DNA of 53,795 nt from Spirochaetota bacterium (lineage in GTDB: Bacteria; Spirochaetota; UBA4802; JAFGJZ01). The stretch covers positions 1-53,795 of the forward strand of contig JAKPJF010000120.1 of NCBI GenBank assembly GCA_029554345.1. Direction: 5' to 3'. Numbering within the stretch: the first letter of the stretch is position 1; every line of letters begins with the position of its first letter. The notes under the pieces are model-generated. The model did no database searches. It saw only the letters and a list, made by a program, of their open reading frames with translations, and was not told the DNA's origin. Below, piece after piece: positions 42,502 to 52,327 of this stretch. Position numbers and translations under genes: made by a program.

Positions 42502-44419
42502 GAAAGCGCGCATCTTCGTTTTAGAAGAGCGCAAAGACGAATTGGTCCGCGCCTTGCAAAAGGCGTCACTTTTAATGATTGTCCCCAATTCCTCTTTGAG
42601 CGTCGACGTGACCTCGGATACAGCGCTTTTACAAAGAATCAATAAAGCTATCAATGATTTAAGTCACTATGGAAAGAAAAAATCTCTCTTTAAACACCAC
42701 GAAGTAACTTATGAAAATTTCATGCTTGAAGATGAGCGGCAACTCCGGCTGTTGGAGGATGTTGAAACTAAAATCGAAAATCTCAACAGCCTTCTTTCGC
42801 ACATTAAGAAAACCGAAGAGTCGTTTCAACGATATGCGCCTTTCCGCGAAATCGATATAAATGTGTCTGATTTAAAGAAATCATCTTTTAGCCGCTACCA
42901 TGTCGGTCATGTCCAGGAGGATAGCCTTGATAATTTAAAGGCTTTCTTTGCCGAAAAAGAAATTCCATATCAAACTTTTTCCTCGCCAATATATGGAACG
43001 GCTCTATTTTTTGCTTCATTTTATGAAGAGGATGAGCAACTGCTCGGCGAAGTCAATAAGCGCTCATTCAGCGAAGTTGATTTGCCGGATGTCAACCTCA
43101 CGATGTCAGACTATGTAAGCAATCTCGAAAACGACCTATCAGCACGCAAGAAGCAAGTCGGCGATCTTGAAATCGGTCTTAAAGATCTCGCTAAAAGCAA
43201 AAGCCTGCTTGAGTTAATGTATGATCGCATCCAGGCCAAAATCGATCGTAAAACCGTCGCTTTTGCTAAGACCGAGAAATCATTTTATCTCGACGGCTGG
43301 GTTCGCGCTGACCAAGTGGACGAATTAAGCAAAACCGTCAAAGCCGTCACAACTGACTTTGACATCGAATTGAGTGATCCGACAGATGGGGATCTTCCAC
43401 CCACGGCTATCAAAAACAATAAATTCGTTACCCAGTTTGAAACGATTACGAATATGTACTCTGTGCCGCATCATAAAGAGCTGGATCCTAATCCGGCCGT
43501 CGCTATCTGGTACTGGATCATCTTTGGCATCATGATGGGTGACATCGGTTATGGACTGGCGATGTTAACCATCTTTGGACTTGCTATTTGGCTTATTAAG
43601 CCAAAAGGCACATTAAAACAATTGGTCAGCGTTTTCTTTTACTCTGGCATCACCTCGATTGTCGCCGGTATTTTATTTGGCAGTTTCTTCGGTGCGCCTT
43701 TTGATTTAGGCGCCCTCATCGGCAGCCTTTTTGCTCAGCAGTGGACGACAATTATTCTAAACCCTGTCAATGATCCTTTGATAATGCTCGGTTTCTCATT
43801 GGTGTTTGGCGTCCTTCACATCATCAACGGCCTCGGTTTTAAATTCGCTTTGCTGATCAGACGCAAAGATTATGTGGGTGCCATCGCCGACGCTTTGAGC
43901 TGGATACTCATCCTGGTCGGCCTCGTCCTCTTTGCGGCGCAATTAGTCATCTGGACATCGGCTTCTTTGCTTAGCTATATCGGACTCGGCTTTGCCGGTG
44001 TCGGCGCCCTCCTCCTCCTCTTCTTGGCGGGTCGCAAAAGCAAAAATATCTTTGGAAAAGTCCTCGGCGGGCTCGGAGCCCTTTATAAGTCGACGAGTTA
44101 TGTCAGCGATATCCTGTCTTATTCGCGCATTTTAGCCCTCAGCCTCTCTTCGGCGGTCATCGCTTCGACGATGAACCTCCTCGCCGGCATGATTCAAGGC
44201 AGTGTCATCGGTTTCATCTTGTCTCTTCTCGTCTATCTCGTGGGCCATGTTTTTAACTTTGTGATGAGCATGCTCTCGGCGTATGTCCATGACGGCCGTT
44301 TACAATACATCGAGTTTTTCGGAAAGTTCTATGAGGGCGGAGGATACTTATTTGAGCCCTTTAGCATTCGTTTAAAACAAATCAGTGAAATCTCGGATTT
44401 ACGAGAAGAAAGGAGATAG
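42485..44419 (+). CDS. ntpI: V-type ATPase subunit I
   Basis: A 644-residue subunit I (a-type). Residues 1-~330 are a soluble coiled-coil arm. Residues ~335-625 hold about seven to eight membrane segments beginning PNPAVAIWYWIIFGIMMGDIGYGL, the strongly conserved entry to the membrane domain. GHVFNFVMSMLSAYVHDGRLQYIEFFGKFYEGGG near the end carries the last conserved helix and loop. It forms the ion half-channels beside the K ring. GTG start 42485 with AAGAGG upstream. Confidence 0.93.
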   Translation: MIVPVKKARIFVLEERKDELVRALQKASLLMIVPNSSLSVDVTSDTALLQRINKAINDLSHYGKKKSLFKHHEVTYENFMLEDERQLRLLEDVETKIENLNSLLSHIKKTEESFQRYAPFREIDINVSDLKKSSFSRYHVGHVQEDSLDNLKAFFAEKEIPYQTFSSPIYGTALFFASFYEEDEQLLGEVNKRSFSEVDLPDVNLTMSDYVSNLENDLSARKKQVGDLEIGLKDLAKSKSLLELMYDRIQAKIDRKTVAFAKTEKSFYLDGWVRADQVDELSKTVKAVTTDFDIELSDPTDGDLPPTAIKNNKFVTQFETITNMYSVPHHKELDPNPAVAIWYWIIFGIMMGDIGYGLAMLTIFGLAIWLIKPKGTLKQLVSVFFYSGITSIVAGILFGSFFGAPFDLGALIGSLFAQQWTTIILNPVNDPLIMLGFSLVFGVLHIINGLGFKFALLIRRKDYVGAIADALSWILILVGLVLFAAQLVIWTSASLLSYIGLGFAGVGALLLLFLAGRKSKNIFGKVLGGLGALYKSTSYVSDILSYSRILALSLSSAVIASTMNLLAGMIQGSVIGFILSLLVYLVGHVFNFVMSMLSAYVHDGRLQYIEFFGKFYEGGGYLFEPFSIRLKQISEISDLREERR

Positions 44420-44423
44420 AATC

Positions 44424-44897
44424 ATGACTTACGGATTAGTTCTATCAATTATTGGCGCAGCTCTGGCTGCAGGTTTGGCGGGCATCGGCTCGGCTGTCGG
44501 CGTTTCCATCGCCGGGCGTTCAGCGACAGGAGTCCTGGCTGAAAAACCGAATCTTTTCGGAAGTGTTTTGGTGTTGCAGGCTTTGCCTGGCACGCAGGGC
44601 ATCTACGGCTTTTTGATGGCGGTTTTAATTTTGCAAAAGGTCGGCCTTTTAGGCGGTCAAGCCGTCCCGTTAGATGATTGGCAGGGCTGGGCTTTTCTCG
44701 GCGCCGCCATTCCTATCGCCCTCGTCGGTTTACTTTCGGGAATAGCCCAGGGCAAAGTGGCCGCGACGTCGATTTTGATGACCGGAAAGCGTCCCGAAAT
44801 GGCAACGCGCGGCATCACGATGACGGCCCTGGTTGAAACTTACGCCATTCTCGCCCTCCTGGTCAGCATCCTCATGTACGCTGCGGTCGCCGTTTAG
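44424..44897 (+). CDS. ntpK: V-type ATPase rotor-ring subunit K, Na+ type residues
   Basis: A 157-residue, four-helix proteolipid (two hairpins). L54-P-G-T57-Q58 in helix 2, Q109 in helix 3 and E138 in helix 4 (ALVETYAIL) match the known Na+ ligands of E. hirae NtpK (L61, T64, Q65, Q110, E139), with the same 29-residue Q-to-E spacing. The first hairpin lacks the carboxylate, as in NtpK. ATG 44424 follows AAAGGAG; the longer upstream frame runs through ntpI and is not used. Transport of Na+ is inferred from these residues. Confidence 0.93.
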   Translation: MTYGLVLSIIGAALAAGLAGIGSAVGVSIAGRSATGVLAEKPNLFGSVLVLQALPGTQGIYGFLMAVLILQKVGLLGGQAVPLDDWQGWAFLGAAIPIALVGLLSGIAQGKVAATSILMTGKRPEMATRGITMTALVETYAILALLVSILMYAAVAV

Positions 44898-44907
44898 GAG
44901 CACATGC

Positions 44908-45528
44908 ATGTCAATCTACGATAAAATCATCAATAAAGGACGAGCTGAAAGCGATTCAATTCGCCAGGATGCCGAGCGCGAATCCAAGGCAATCGAACAC
45001 ACCATCGTCGCCGAAGCCGAACGCGAGGCGGCACTTTTGCTCGCAAAAGGTGATGAGAGTAAAACGACTTCAATCGCCCAAGCTGAAGCTCTCAGCGAAC
45101 TCGAGAAAAGGCAATCGGTGGCGGCTTTAAAAAATAAGTCCATCGATGAGATTTTTAGTGCTGTCTTGGATCACTTCAAAAGTCTGAAAGGTTCGGATCT
45201 TCTGTCTTTTGTCGTCAAACAAATTCAGGACGAAAAGATAAAAGGCGATGAAATAATGCGTGTCAACGCTCGCGATTATGAACGCTACCGCCTCGCTCTT
45301 TCATCGCAAGATCTCGCTCATAATGTCGTCCTCGATCGCTTAAATAAAGCGCTTGGAAAAGACTATCATCTCGTCTTGGAAGATGTTTCTTCAAACGAAG
45401 AAGAAGGTTTCCTGCTGCTGGGCGACACTTACGATCTTAATTTTAGCGTCAAGCCGATTCTTGACCGCTTGCGCAAACGCAAAGAAAAAGAGTTATTCGC
45501 ATCGCTTTTTGAAAATGAAGGAGAATGA
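44908..45528 (+). CDS. ntpE: V-type ATPase subunit E
   Basis: A 206-residue subunit E. The N-terminal ~90 residues are a charged coiled coil (DAERESKAIEHTIVAEAEREAA). The C-terminal globular domain ends in the usual DRL-basic helix. It forms the peripheral stalk with the ntpF product. ATG 44908 follows TAGGAG; the start is well inside the longer open frame, most of which overlaps ntpK. Confidence 0.88.
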   Translation: MSIYDKIINKGRAESDSIRQDAERESKAIEHTIVAEAEREAALLLAKGDESKTTSIAQAEALSELEKRQSVAALKNKSIDEIFSAVLDHFKSLKGSDLLSFVVKQIQDEKIKGDEIMRVNARDYERYRLALSSQDLAHNVVLDRLNKALGKDYHLVLEDVSSNEEEGFLLLGDTYDLNFSVKPILDRLRKRKEKELFASLFENEGE

Positions 45529-46469
45529 TGACTGACTATACTTTCGCCAGCGCCTTGCTCAGCACGAAGTCTGCCAGCCTTCTTAATAAGGCTCAATTTC
45601 GTGAATTGCGAAATGCCGATGATGACGGGTTTATTTTAAAACTGCAGTCGTTTGGCTACGGAGTGGGCGAGCAGCCGAAAGCGGTGGAAGCAATTGTCGG
45701 CGCAGAAGTTTTGAAACTAAAAAGAGAACTTTCCGAGATCATGCCAAACGACGATTTGGCGCCGTATTTTTTTACCAAGTACGATCTGACGAATATTCGT
45801 GCTTACTATAAAAAGAAGTTGTTTCAGGCCGAGCTCGGACCTTTTGAGCCAACTGGCTTTCTAACCGAAAAAGAACTATCTCAAGCTATTCTGAAAAATG
45901 ACTATTACAATCTTCAAGAACCTTACAAGCATTTGATTTCCGAAGCCAACAATCAAACATTTAGCGACAGTCATTCGCTTGTGACTTTTTTAGAAAAAAC
46001 TTTTCAGAAATTAATGTATGAACAAATCAAGTCTCGCCAAGATGCCTCTTTAGAAAAGTACTTTGTTATTTCAACCGATATCAATAATCTCATCACCCTG
46101 CTCAGATCCCGAAAGCTGAGATCGGACGCGGAACAAGTCAAAAACAATCTTTTAGATTGCGGTTCAATCAGCATCGCTGACATCGTCCACCTCGTCGAAG
46201 CTTCCGACCGCGAAATCGCCTCCTTCTATGCGACGGCTTACCTAACTCGCTTTAGCGAACCTCTTGACCTGTTTTTCGAAGACGGAAATTTCTCGTCTCT
46301 TGAGCACGCTTTGCTGCGCTTTCTCGTCGATGAGTTAACTCGCGATGCTGTCGATATCAAGTCCAGCGCAAATATCATCATCTATGTCATTCGCAAGCAG
46401 ATTGAGCTAATTGATATTCGCCGCATCCATCTTGATCGAGCATCGGCGGCGATGGTGGACGAAACATGA
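45525..46469 (+). CDS. ntpC: V-type ATPase subunit C (AC39/d-like)
   Basis: A 314-residue subunit C homologue (central rotor cap). It is largely helical, with YDLTNIRAYYKKKLF near residue 86 and IKSRQDASLEKYFVISTDINNLITLLRSRKL near residues 165-195, typical of the family. It links the central stalk to the K ring. ATGATG at 45525; Shine-Dalgarno AAGGAG is in the tail of ntpE. Overlaps ntpG by ATGA. Confidence 0.87.
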   Translation: MMTDYTFASALLSTKSASLLNKAQFRELRNADDDGFILKLQSFGYGVGEQPKAVEAIVGAEVLKLKRELSEIMPNDDLAPYFFTKYDLTNIRAYYKKKLFQAELGPFEPTGFLTEKELSQAILKNDYYNLQEPYKHLISEANNQTFSDSHSLVTFLEKTFQKLMYEQIKSRQDASLEKYFVISTDINNLITLLRSRKLRSDAEQVKNNLLDCGSISIADIVHLVEASDREIASFYATAYLTRFSEPLDLFFEDGNFSSLEHALLRFLVDELTRDAVDIKSSANIIIYVIRKQIELIDIRRIHLDRASAAMVDET

Positions 46470-46774
46470 ATAAGCGCGCCGTCGCAATCGCTAAAACGGA
46501 GAATGTTTTTCTTTTTCGAAGTTTAGGATTCGAAACGTTTGTCATCGATGGAGAAGAGAAGATGAAAAGTGTGCTGGAAAGCATTGCGGCCGAAGCTCAG
46601 ATCATCATCATCGATGAAGATTTACAGGCGATGATTGGCGAGTATCGCAAGCGCTTTAACGAAAAAGCCTTCCCTATCATCATGGCCCTCCCCATCGATC
46701 ATGAAGCGAGCGGGCAAGGCTTAGAAAAACTGCGCGCCGATGTCGAAAAAGCCATTGGTCTAAAATTATTTTAA
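46466..46774 (+). CDS. ntpG: V-type ATPase subunit F (NtpG)
   Basis: A 102-residue Rossmann-like subunit F. It begins with a beta strand and [26 protein letters not shown], and ends with [30 protein letters not shown], the normal C-terminal helix. It sits in the central stalk with subunit D and couples rotation. ATGA overlap with ntpC; 13 bases before ntpA. Confidence 0.88.
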   Translation: MNKRAVAIAKTENVFLFRSLGFETFVIDGEEKMKSVLESIAAEAQIIIIDEDLQAMIGEYRKRFNEKAFPIIMALPIDHEASGQGLEKLRADVEKAIGLKLF

Positions 46775-46787
46775 TAAAGGAGTTCAT

Positions 46788-48551
46788 ATGGAAAAAATTG
46801 GTACAATTACAAAAGTTGCCGGACCTCTGGTTGTCGCTTCGGGCATGGAAAATGTCCAAGTTTACGATGTGGTTCGCGTCGCGCATAAAAAACTGATCGG
46901 CGAAGTAATCGAGCTCCGTGGCGGTCTGGCCTCAATTCAAGTTTACGAAGAGACAGCCGGCATCGGTCCGGGCGAGCCCGTTTTCTATACGAATAAACCT
47001 CTGTCAGCTGAATTAGGTCCGGGTTTGATCGAATCGATTTTTGATGGTATTCAGCGTCCGTTAACAAATATTTACGACTCCTTTGGTCCGCATATCCCCT
47101 TAGGGATTGATTTACCTCGTCTAAATCGCGAACGCGAATGGGATTTTGTTCCCGTCCATCAACTTGATGTTCAAGTCAGCGGTGGCGTTATTTTAGGAAC
47201 CGTGCAGGAGACTCCGGTCGTCAATCACAAAATCATGGTCCCCCCCAGCGTTTCCGGAAAACTTGTCTGGCTTCATAAAGGCAAGGCTAAAGTCACCGAT
47301 GTCATCGCCAAGATCGTCGATAACAACGGCAAGACGATTGAGCTGACGATGATTCAGTACTGGCCCGTCCGCAAGAAAAGACCATATCTCAACAAAATCG
47401 CGCCGAATAAAATAATGGTTACCGGGCAGCGTGTCATCGATGCTCTATTTCCTGTCTCAATCGGCGGAATTGCTGCAATTCCTGGTCCTTTTGGATCAGG
47501 AAAGACCGTTGTTCAGCATCAATTAGCCAAATGGGCGGATGCCGATATCATCATCTATGTGGGGTGTGGCGAACGCGGCAATGAGATGACGGATGTCTTG
47601 ATGGAATTCCCGCGTTTAAAAGATCCCCGCACCGGCGAGTCGTTGATGAAGCGGACGGTTTTAATCGCTAATACTTCGAATATGCCAGTCGCAGCCCGCG
47701 AGGCTTCGATTTATACCGGCATTACCATCGCCGAATACTATCGCGATATGGGCTATAAAGTCGCGATTATGGCTGATTCTACTTCGCGTTGGGCGGAAGC
47801 CTTGCGCGAGATGTCCTCGCGCCTTGAAGAGATGCCAGGCGAAGAAGGCTATCCGGCTTATCTATCGAGCCGTCTCGCCGAGTTTTATGAGCGGGCCGGT
47901 TATGTCGCCTGTCTCGGCGATAAAAATCGTCGAGGAGCCGTCACCGCGATTGGAGCCGTTTCTCCGCCGGGCGGCGACACATCCGAACCCGTCTCGCAGG
48001 CGACGCTTCGGATTGTTAAAGTCTTCTGGGGCCTCTCTGCTCAGCTCGCTTATCGCCGGCACTTTCCGGCCATCGACTGGATTAAGAGTTATAGCTTATA
48101 TGAAGATGTTTTACATCTCGATATCGATTCTCATTATCACAAAGATTGGAGCAAAATGATTCGCCGCGTGCAAGTCCTTCTTCAAGAAGAAGCATCGCTT
48201 CAGGAAATCGTGCGTTTAGTCGGTATCGACTCGCTATCAAAAAGCGACCGCATCAAACTTTTGGCGTCGCAGATGATTCGCGAGGACTTCCTGCACCAGA
48301 ACGCGTACCATGAAATCGATACTTACGCTTCAATCGCTAAACAGCATCGCATGCTCAAAACGATTTTGCGGTGGTACGATCTGGCCAAAAAAGCGCTTGA
48401 AGGTCGCAAGGCTTTTAGCGAGATTGAAAAGATGAAAACACCCGAACGCATCGGAAGAATTAAATATGTTCGCGAAGCTGATGTGGAAAAGGAGTGCGAC
48501 AGTATTGAACAAGCGATGGAAAAAGAATTTTCATCCCTGAGAGAGGAGTAA
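46788..48551 (+). CDS. ntpA: V-type ATPase catalytic subunit A
   Basis: A 587-residue catalytic subunit. Walker A GPFGSGKT is at residues 233-240, followed by [46 protein letters not shown] with the catalytic Glu environment lies near residues 330-356. The ~90-residue non-homologous insertion typical of A/V-type A subunits is present between residues ~120 and 200. AAAGGAG precedes ATG 46788. Hydrolyses or synthesises ATP in the A3B3 head. Confidence 0.96.
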   Translation: MEKIGTITKVAGPLVVASGMENVQVYDVVRVAHKKLIGEVIELRGGLASIQVYEETAGIGPGEPVFYTNKPLSAELGPGLIESIFDGIQRPLTNIYDSFGPHIPLGIDLPRLNREREWDFVPVHQLDVQVSGGVILGTVQETPVVNHKIMVPPSVSGKLVWLHKGKAKVTDVIAKIVDNNGKTIELTMIQYWPVRKKRPYLNKIAPNKIMVTGQRVIDALFPVSIGGIAAIPGPFGSGKTVVQHQLAKWADADIIIYVGCGERGNEMTDVLMEFPRLKDPRTGESLMKRTVLIANTSNMPVAAREASIYTGITIAEYYRDMGYKVAIMADSTSRWAEALREMSSRLEEMPGEEGYPAYLSSRLAEFYERAGYVACLGDKNRRGAVTAIGAVSPPGGDTSEPVSQATLRIVKVFWGLSAQLAYRRHFPAIDWIKSYSLYEDVLHLDIDSHYHKDWSKMIRRVQVLLQEEASLQEIVRLVGIDSLSKSDRIKLLASQMIREDFLHQNAYHEIDTYASIAKQHRMLKTILRWYDLAKKALEGRKAFSEIEKMKTPERIGRIKYVREADVEKECDSIEQAMEKEFSSLREE

Positions 48552-48553
48552 TT

Positions 48554-49933
48554 ATGGCCATCAAACAATATAAGACAATTCAAGAAGTTGTCGGGCCGTT
48601 AATGCTCGTCGAGAAGGTTCAAGATGTCAAATATGACGAGCTCGTCGAAATCAAACTCGCGAATGGCGAAACGCGGCTCGGCAAAGTTTTGGAAATTAAT
48701 GAAGATAAAGCCCTCGTCCAGCTATTTGAATCGAGTCAAGGGATGAAAATCGATGACGCAAAAGCCACCTTTTTGGGCCACGGCATCGAATTAGGCTTAT
48801 CGCCCGACATTCTCGGTCGCGTCTTTGACGGACTCGGCCGTCCCATCGACAACAAGGGAGCGGTTATCGCCGACACCAGACTCGATATTAACGGCTCCGC
48901 CCTCAATCCTGTCGCCCGCGATTATCCCTCTGAATTTATTCAGACCGGCATCTCGGCAATCGATGGGTTAAATACTCTGGTTCGCGGACAAAAACTGCCG
49001 ATTTTTTCTGGCTCGGGTTTGCCCCATTCAAAACTGGCAGCGCAGATTGCCAGGCAGGCGCGAGTCCTCGGAAAATCCGAAAAATTCGCCGTCGTCTTTG
49101 CCGCGATCGGCATCACTTTTGAAGAAGCCGATTATTTTATCGAAGATTTTCGTAAATCGGGCGCGATCGAAAGAACCGTCATGTTCGTTAATCTCGCCAA
49201 CGATCCGGCCATCGAGCGCATCGCCACTCCGCGCATGGCGATAACCGCCGCCGAATACCTGGCTTATCAACTTAATATGCATGTTTTAGTTATTTTGACC
49301 GACATCACAAATTACGCCGAGGCTCTTCGCGAGATTTCGTCAGCCCGCAAAGAAGTTCCCGGCCGTCGCGGCTATCCCGGATATCTCTACACCGACCTCG
49401 CTTCCTTATTTGAAAGAGCGGGCCGCATCAAAGGCATTCAAGGATCGATTACCCAACTGCCGATATTGACGATGCCGGAAGATGATAAAACGCATCCGAT
49501 TCCCGATTTAACCGGTTATATAACCGAAGGTCAAATCATCCTTTCAAGAAGCTTGTTTATGAAAGGTATCTTTCCTCCGATCGATGTCTTACCATCCCTC
49601 TCGCGTTTAAAGGACAAAGGCATTGGTGAAGGCAAGACGCGCGGCGATCATGCCGACACGATGAATCAGCTGTTTGCCTCATATGCCCGCGGCAAGGAGG
49701 CCAAGGAACTTTCAACGGTTTTAGGCGATAGCGCGCTATCGGATATCGATAAACTTTATGCGCGATTTGCCGAGGATTTCGAAGCAAAATACATCTCTCA
49801 GGGTTTTACAACCAATCGCCCGATAAAAGAGACTTTAGATATCGGCTGGGAATTACTTCGCATCTTCCCGACTTCTGAGCTAAAGCGCATCAGCGACGAA
49901 AACATCGCCGAATTTTACGGAACAGGTGAATAG
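48554..49933 (+). CDS. ntpB: V-type ATPase subunit B
   Basis: A 459-residue nucleotide-binding but non-catalytic subunit. The P-loop is replaced by [17 protein letters not shown] near residue 155, as is normal for V-type [35 protein letters not shown] near residues 253-286 and [16 protein letters not shown] near residue 350 are conserved. Begins 2 bases after ntpA with GAGAGGAG upstream. Confidence 0.96.
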   Translation: MAIKQYKTIQEVVGPLMLVEKVQDVKYDELVEIKLANGETRLGKVLEINEDKALVQLFESSQGMKIDDAKATFLGHGIELGLSPDILGRVFDGLGRPIDNKGAVIADTRLDINGSALNPVARDYPSEFIQTGISAIDGLNTLVRGQKLPIFSGSGLPHSKLAAQIARQARVLGKSEKFAVVFAAIGITFEEADYFIEDFRKSGAIERTVMFVNLANDPAIERIATPRMAITAAEYLAYQLNMHVLVILTDITNYAEALREISSARKEVPGRRGYPGYLYTDLASLFERAGRIKGIQGSITQLPILTMPEDDKTHPIPDLTGYITEGQIILSRSLFMKGIFPPIDVLPSLSRLKDKGIGEGKTRGDHADTMNQLFASYARGKEAKELSTVLGDSALSDIDKLYARFAEDFEAKYISQGFTTNRPIKETLDIGWELLRIFPTSELKRISDENIAEFYGTGE

Positions 49934-49935
49934 CG

Positions 49936-50580
49936 GTGGCAATCGGTCAAATTAATCCGACCAGAATGGAGCTCACAAAGCTCAAGAATCAGCTCGCCAT
50001 CACCAGGCGCGGCCATCATCTTTTAAAAGATAAACAAGATGAATTGATTCGCCAGTTCATGGAAATAGTCTATCGCACCAAGGATTTAAGAACCGAGGTC
50101 GAGACGATGACTTCCAAAGCCCTTTCGTCATTTAAAAAAGGGCGAGCGAAAACGCGTGAAGCCGAATTGTATGAACTCACTTCGGTTCCGGCTTTTTCCT
50201 GGTCTTTACAAACGAGCAAGTCGATGACGATGAGCGTCGAATCGCCGCATCTGCGATTTAGCCTTGATGGCAAAACCGAACTCCCCTATGCCCTAAGCTC
50301 TGCTCCTCAGGAGTTCGATGAGGCTTTGATGCTCGGTCTTGAACTTCTCCCAAAGCTGATCGCCCTTGCCGAACTGGAAAAGACGACGGAGACTTTTGCC
50401 CGCGAAATAGAAAAGACGAGGCGGCGCGTCAATGCGATTGAACACATCATGATTCCCGAGCAGGTGGCCTTGATTAAAGACATAAAAACCAAGCTTGCCG
50501 ATCAGGAGATGGCCGGCACAATTCGCGTGATGAAATCAAAAGAAATGATCATCAAAAAAATTCGCAATAATCAAAAATAG
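49936..50580 (+). CDS. ntpD: V-type ATPase subunit D
   Basis: A 214-residue central-shaft subunit. It begins INPTRMELTKLKNQLAITRRGHHLLKDKQDELIR, the hallmark N-terminal coil of subunit D, and ends with a second long coil (RRVNAIEHIMIPEQ...). GTG start at 49936, two bases after ntpB. Last recognisable V-ATPase gene; the E. hirae extras ntpH and ntpJ are absent. nnrD follows in the same transcript. Confidence 0.93.
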   Translation: MAIGQINPTRMELTKLKNQLAITRRGHHLLKDKQDELIRQFMEIVYRTKDLRTEVETMTSKALSSFKKGRAKTREAELYELTSVPAFSWSLQTSKSMTMSVESPHLRFSLDGKTELPYALSSAPQEFDEALMLGLELLPKLIALAELEKTTETFAREIEKTRRRVNAIEHIMIPEQVALIKDIKTKLADQEMAGTIRVMKSKEMIIKKIRNNQK

Positions 50581-50594
50581 TTAGTGGAGAAATT

Positions 50595-51401
50595 ATGAAG
50601 AAAATCACGAAAGATGAGCTCTTGCCACTTCCAAAAAGAAGCAAGCAAACAAATAAGTACGACTATGGGAACATCGTGATATTTGGCGGCAGCATCGGCT
50701 TTTTTGGCGCTCCGGCGCTCAGCGCCCTCGCCGCTTATCGGACCGGTTCGGGACTCGTCTCGATCGCGCTTGAAGAAGATGATTATTCACTGTATGTCAA
50801 TCTCAATCCCGAGGTGATGATTAAGCGCTTTATCGACATTGAAGAAGTCGAAAAAACGCTTGAGAATAAGAATGCGGTATTGTTTGGCCCGGGCCTAGAA
50901 GATAACCTGATGAATGAGCGCATTTTAAAACTCCTTCTCCGCAAGAATATTCCCCTCGTAATCGATGCCACCGGACTCACAATTCTTAAAAAAGTCGGTT
51001 TAAATAAGCGCCTTGACCATGTCATTTTGACCCCCCATATGGGCGAGGCAAAACGACTTCTTGATAGTCATGAACCGCATAAGGAAATACACACGCTCAC
51101 TTCTCTCGGAGCGACCGTCGTCTTAAAAGACGCGGTGACAACTGTCTACGCCAAGCAATATGAAGGTCAACTCGATTTTGGGAATCCCGGTATGGCTAAA
51201 GCCGGTTCCGGCGATGTTTTGGCCGGCATCATCGTCAGCCTTCTCGGCCAGAATTATACTTTTCTTGAAGCCGCCAAGTATGGCGTCTATCTCCATCAGA
51301 TAGCCGGAGGAATCGCTTGTGAAAGACGTGGCGAACACAGCCTCCTGGCTTCCGACATCATCGACTCGATCAGCGAAGCGCTTCTAAGAAGCGGCAAATA
51401 A
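50595..51401 (+). CDS. nnrD: ADP-dependent NAD(P)H-hydrate dehydratase (YjeF C-terminal type)
   Basis: A 268-residue ribokinase-fold repair enzyme that dehydrates damaged NAD(P)HX using ADP or ATP. GNIVIFGGSIGFFGAPALSA near residue 25, LFGPGLEDN near residue 95, LTPHMGEAKRL near 150 and the active-site GNPGMAKAGSGDVLAG near residues 197-212 are present. Only the dehydratase domain is there; the epimerase half (NnrE/YjeF N-terminal) is not fused to it. GGAG lies 9 bases before ATG 50595. It ends the V-ATPase transcript without a clear terminator. Confidence 0.9.
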   Translation: MKKITKDELLPLPKRSKQTNKYDYGNIVIFGGSIGFFGAPALSALAAYRTGSGLVSIALEEDDYSLYVNLNPEVMIKRFIDIEEVEKTLENKNAVLFGPGLEDNLMNERILKLLLRKNIPLVIDATGLTILKKVGLNKRLDHVILTPHMGEAKRLLDSHEPHKEIHTLTSLGATVVLKDAVTTVYAKQYEGQLDFGNPGMAKAGSGDVLAGIIVSLLGQNYTFLEAAKYGVYLHQIAGGIACERRGEHSLLASDIIDSISEALLRSGK

Positions 51402-51445
51402 CAACCTTTCAATCGCTATTTTGCTTCCGTTTTTGTATTTTGTAG

Positions 51446-51451
51446 TATAAT
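51446..51451 (+). promoter_or_regulatory. -10 box of the riboswitch-ribU transcript
   Basis: TATAAT lies 10 bases before the FMN aptamer, as expected. A possible -35 is TTGCTT (51421-51426), with a 19-bp spacer, which is at the long end. Confidence 0.6.
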
Positions 51452-51460
51452 AGAAAAAGC

Positions 51461-51596
51461 TTCAGGACAGGGTGAGATTCCCAACCGGCGGTAAACCCCG
51501 CGAGCCTTCGGGCCGATCTAGTTAAATTCTAGAGGCGACAGTGCAGTCTGGATGAGAGAAGTATCTCATTTTGGTCCTGAAAGAAGGACCTTTTTT
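51461..51596 (+). ncRNA. FMN riboswitch (RFN element) with expression platform
   Basis: Conserved RFN strings occur in order: CAGGGTGAGATTCCCAACC then GGCGGTAA, GAGCC, GGCGACAGTGCAGTCTGGAT, and GAGAGAAG. P1 closes by CTTC (51460-51463) with GAAG (51557-51560). Downstream, GGTCCT / AGGACC plus six T residues (51573-51596) form a terminator. TTCAGGAC (51461-51468) can pair with GTCCTGAA (51574-51581) as antiterminator. With FMN bound, P1 holds TTCAGGAC and the terminator forms, so ribU is off when FMN is high. AAGGA in the terminator 3' arm is also the ribU Shine-Dalgarno. Confidence 0.95.
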
Positions 51597-52301
51597 ATGG
51601 GAGCAGCAGTCGTCGGTTTATTACTTATATGGATCTTTCTTCTCATAATTGTTTTAAGGGAAGGAAAGACGTTTCATTTTCAAAAGATTGACATCATTCG
51701 CTTCATGAGTCGCGTGGCGATTTTCGGTGCTATTTCAGCGATTTTGTATATCGTTCCCTTCTTAAAATTCCCTTTGCCGATTTTTCCCTCTTTTCTTGAA
51801 TTTCACTTCGACGAGATACCTTTATTCATCGCCGGATTTGCCTACGGGCCATTTAGTGCTTTTTGCGCAATAATAGTAAAAACTATTATAAAACTTCCTT
51901 TCACCTCGACACTGACAGTGGGTGAATGGGCTGATTTAATCTACAGCACAGCCTTTGTCATTCCCGCGGCCATCATCTATCAAAGAAAGCGTAATATCAA
52001 AGGCGTCATTCTTGGTTTTGCCGTCGGCTTCATCGTGCAAGTGGCGACCAGCCTCGTGTTTAATGTCTATATCATGATCCCTTTTTATATGTTCGTGATG
52101 GGTTTTCCCGAGGCGGCGATTTTGGCGATGTCCAAGGCTGCGAATCCCGCGGTAACCGACATCGGCTGGTCACTTGGGTTTTTAGCGATCGTTCCTTTCA
52201 ATATTATTAAAAACGCGATGGTCGTCATCCTGACTTTTCTCGTATACAAGAGCATCCATCGCTTCATGGCTCAGTTCGAACAAAAAAAGCTGCCCGGATA
52301 G
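51597..52301 (+). CDS. ribU: Riboflavin ECF transporter S component RibU
   Basis: A 234-residue membrane protein with about six hydrophobic segments. FHFDEIPLFIAGFAYGPFSAF near residue 79 and VKTIIKLPFTSTLTVGEWADLIYS near residues 102-125 are typical of RibU. It binds riboflavin and works with a shared EcfAA'T module encoded elsewhere. The FMN riboswitch directly upstream supports the substrate. ATG 51597 comes right after the riboswitch T run. An upstream in-frame ATG (51552) lies inside the aptamer and is unlikely. Confidence 0.93.
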   Translation: MGAAVVGLLLIWIFLLIIVLREGKTFHFQKIDIIRFMSRVAIFGAISAILYIVPFLKFPLPIFPSFLEFHFDEIPLFIAGFAYGPFSAFCAIIVKTIIKLPFTSTLTVGEWADLIYSTAFVIPAAIIYQRKRNIKGVILGFAVGFIVQVATSLVFNVYIMIPFYMFVMGFPEAAILAMSKAANPAVTDIGWSLGFLAIVPFNIIKNAMVVILTFLVYKSIHRFMAQFEQKKLPG

Positions 52302-52310
52302 GCAGCTTTT
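52285..52310. terminator. Bidirectional terminator ribU / ferredoxin
   Basis: The 10-bp perfect stem AAAAGCTGCC / GGCAGCTTTT with a 6-base loop has T runs on both strands. The ribU stop codon lies in it, and the convergent ferredoxin gene ends 18 bases further. Confidence 0.88.
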
Positions 52311-52327
52311 AATAAAAGAATCGACGA

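Noticed and set aside
51386-51435. Imperfect stem with CGTTTTT after nnrD as terminator
   Set aside because: The stem needs a two-base bulge and a long loop; support is too weak to list.
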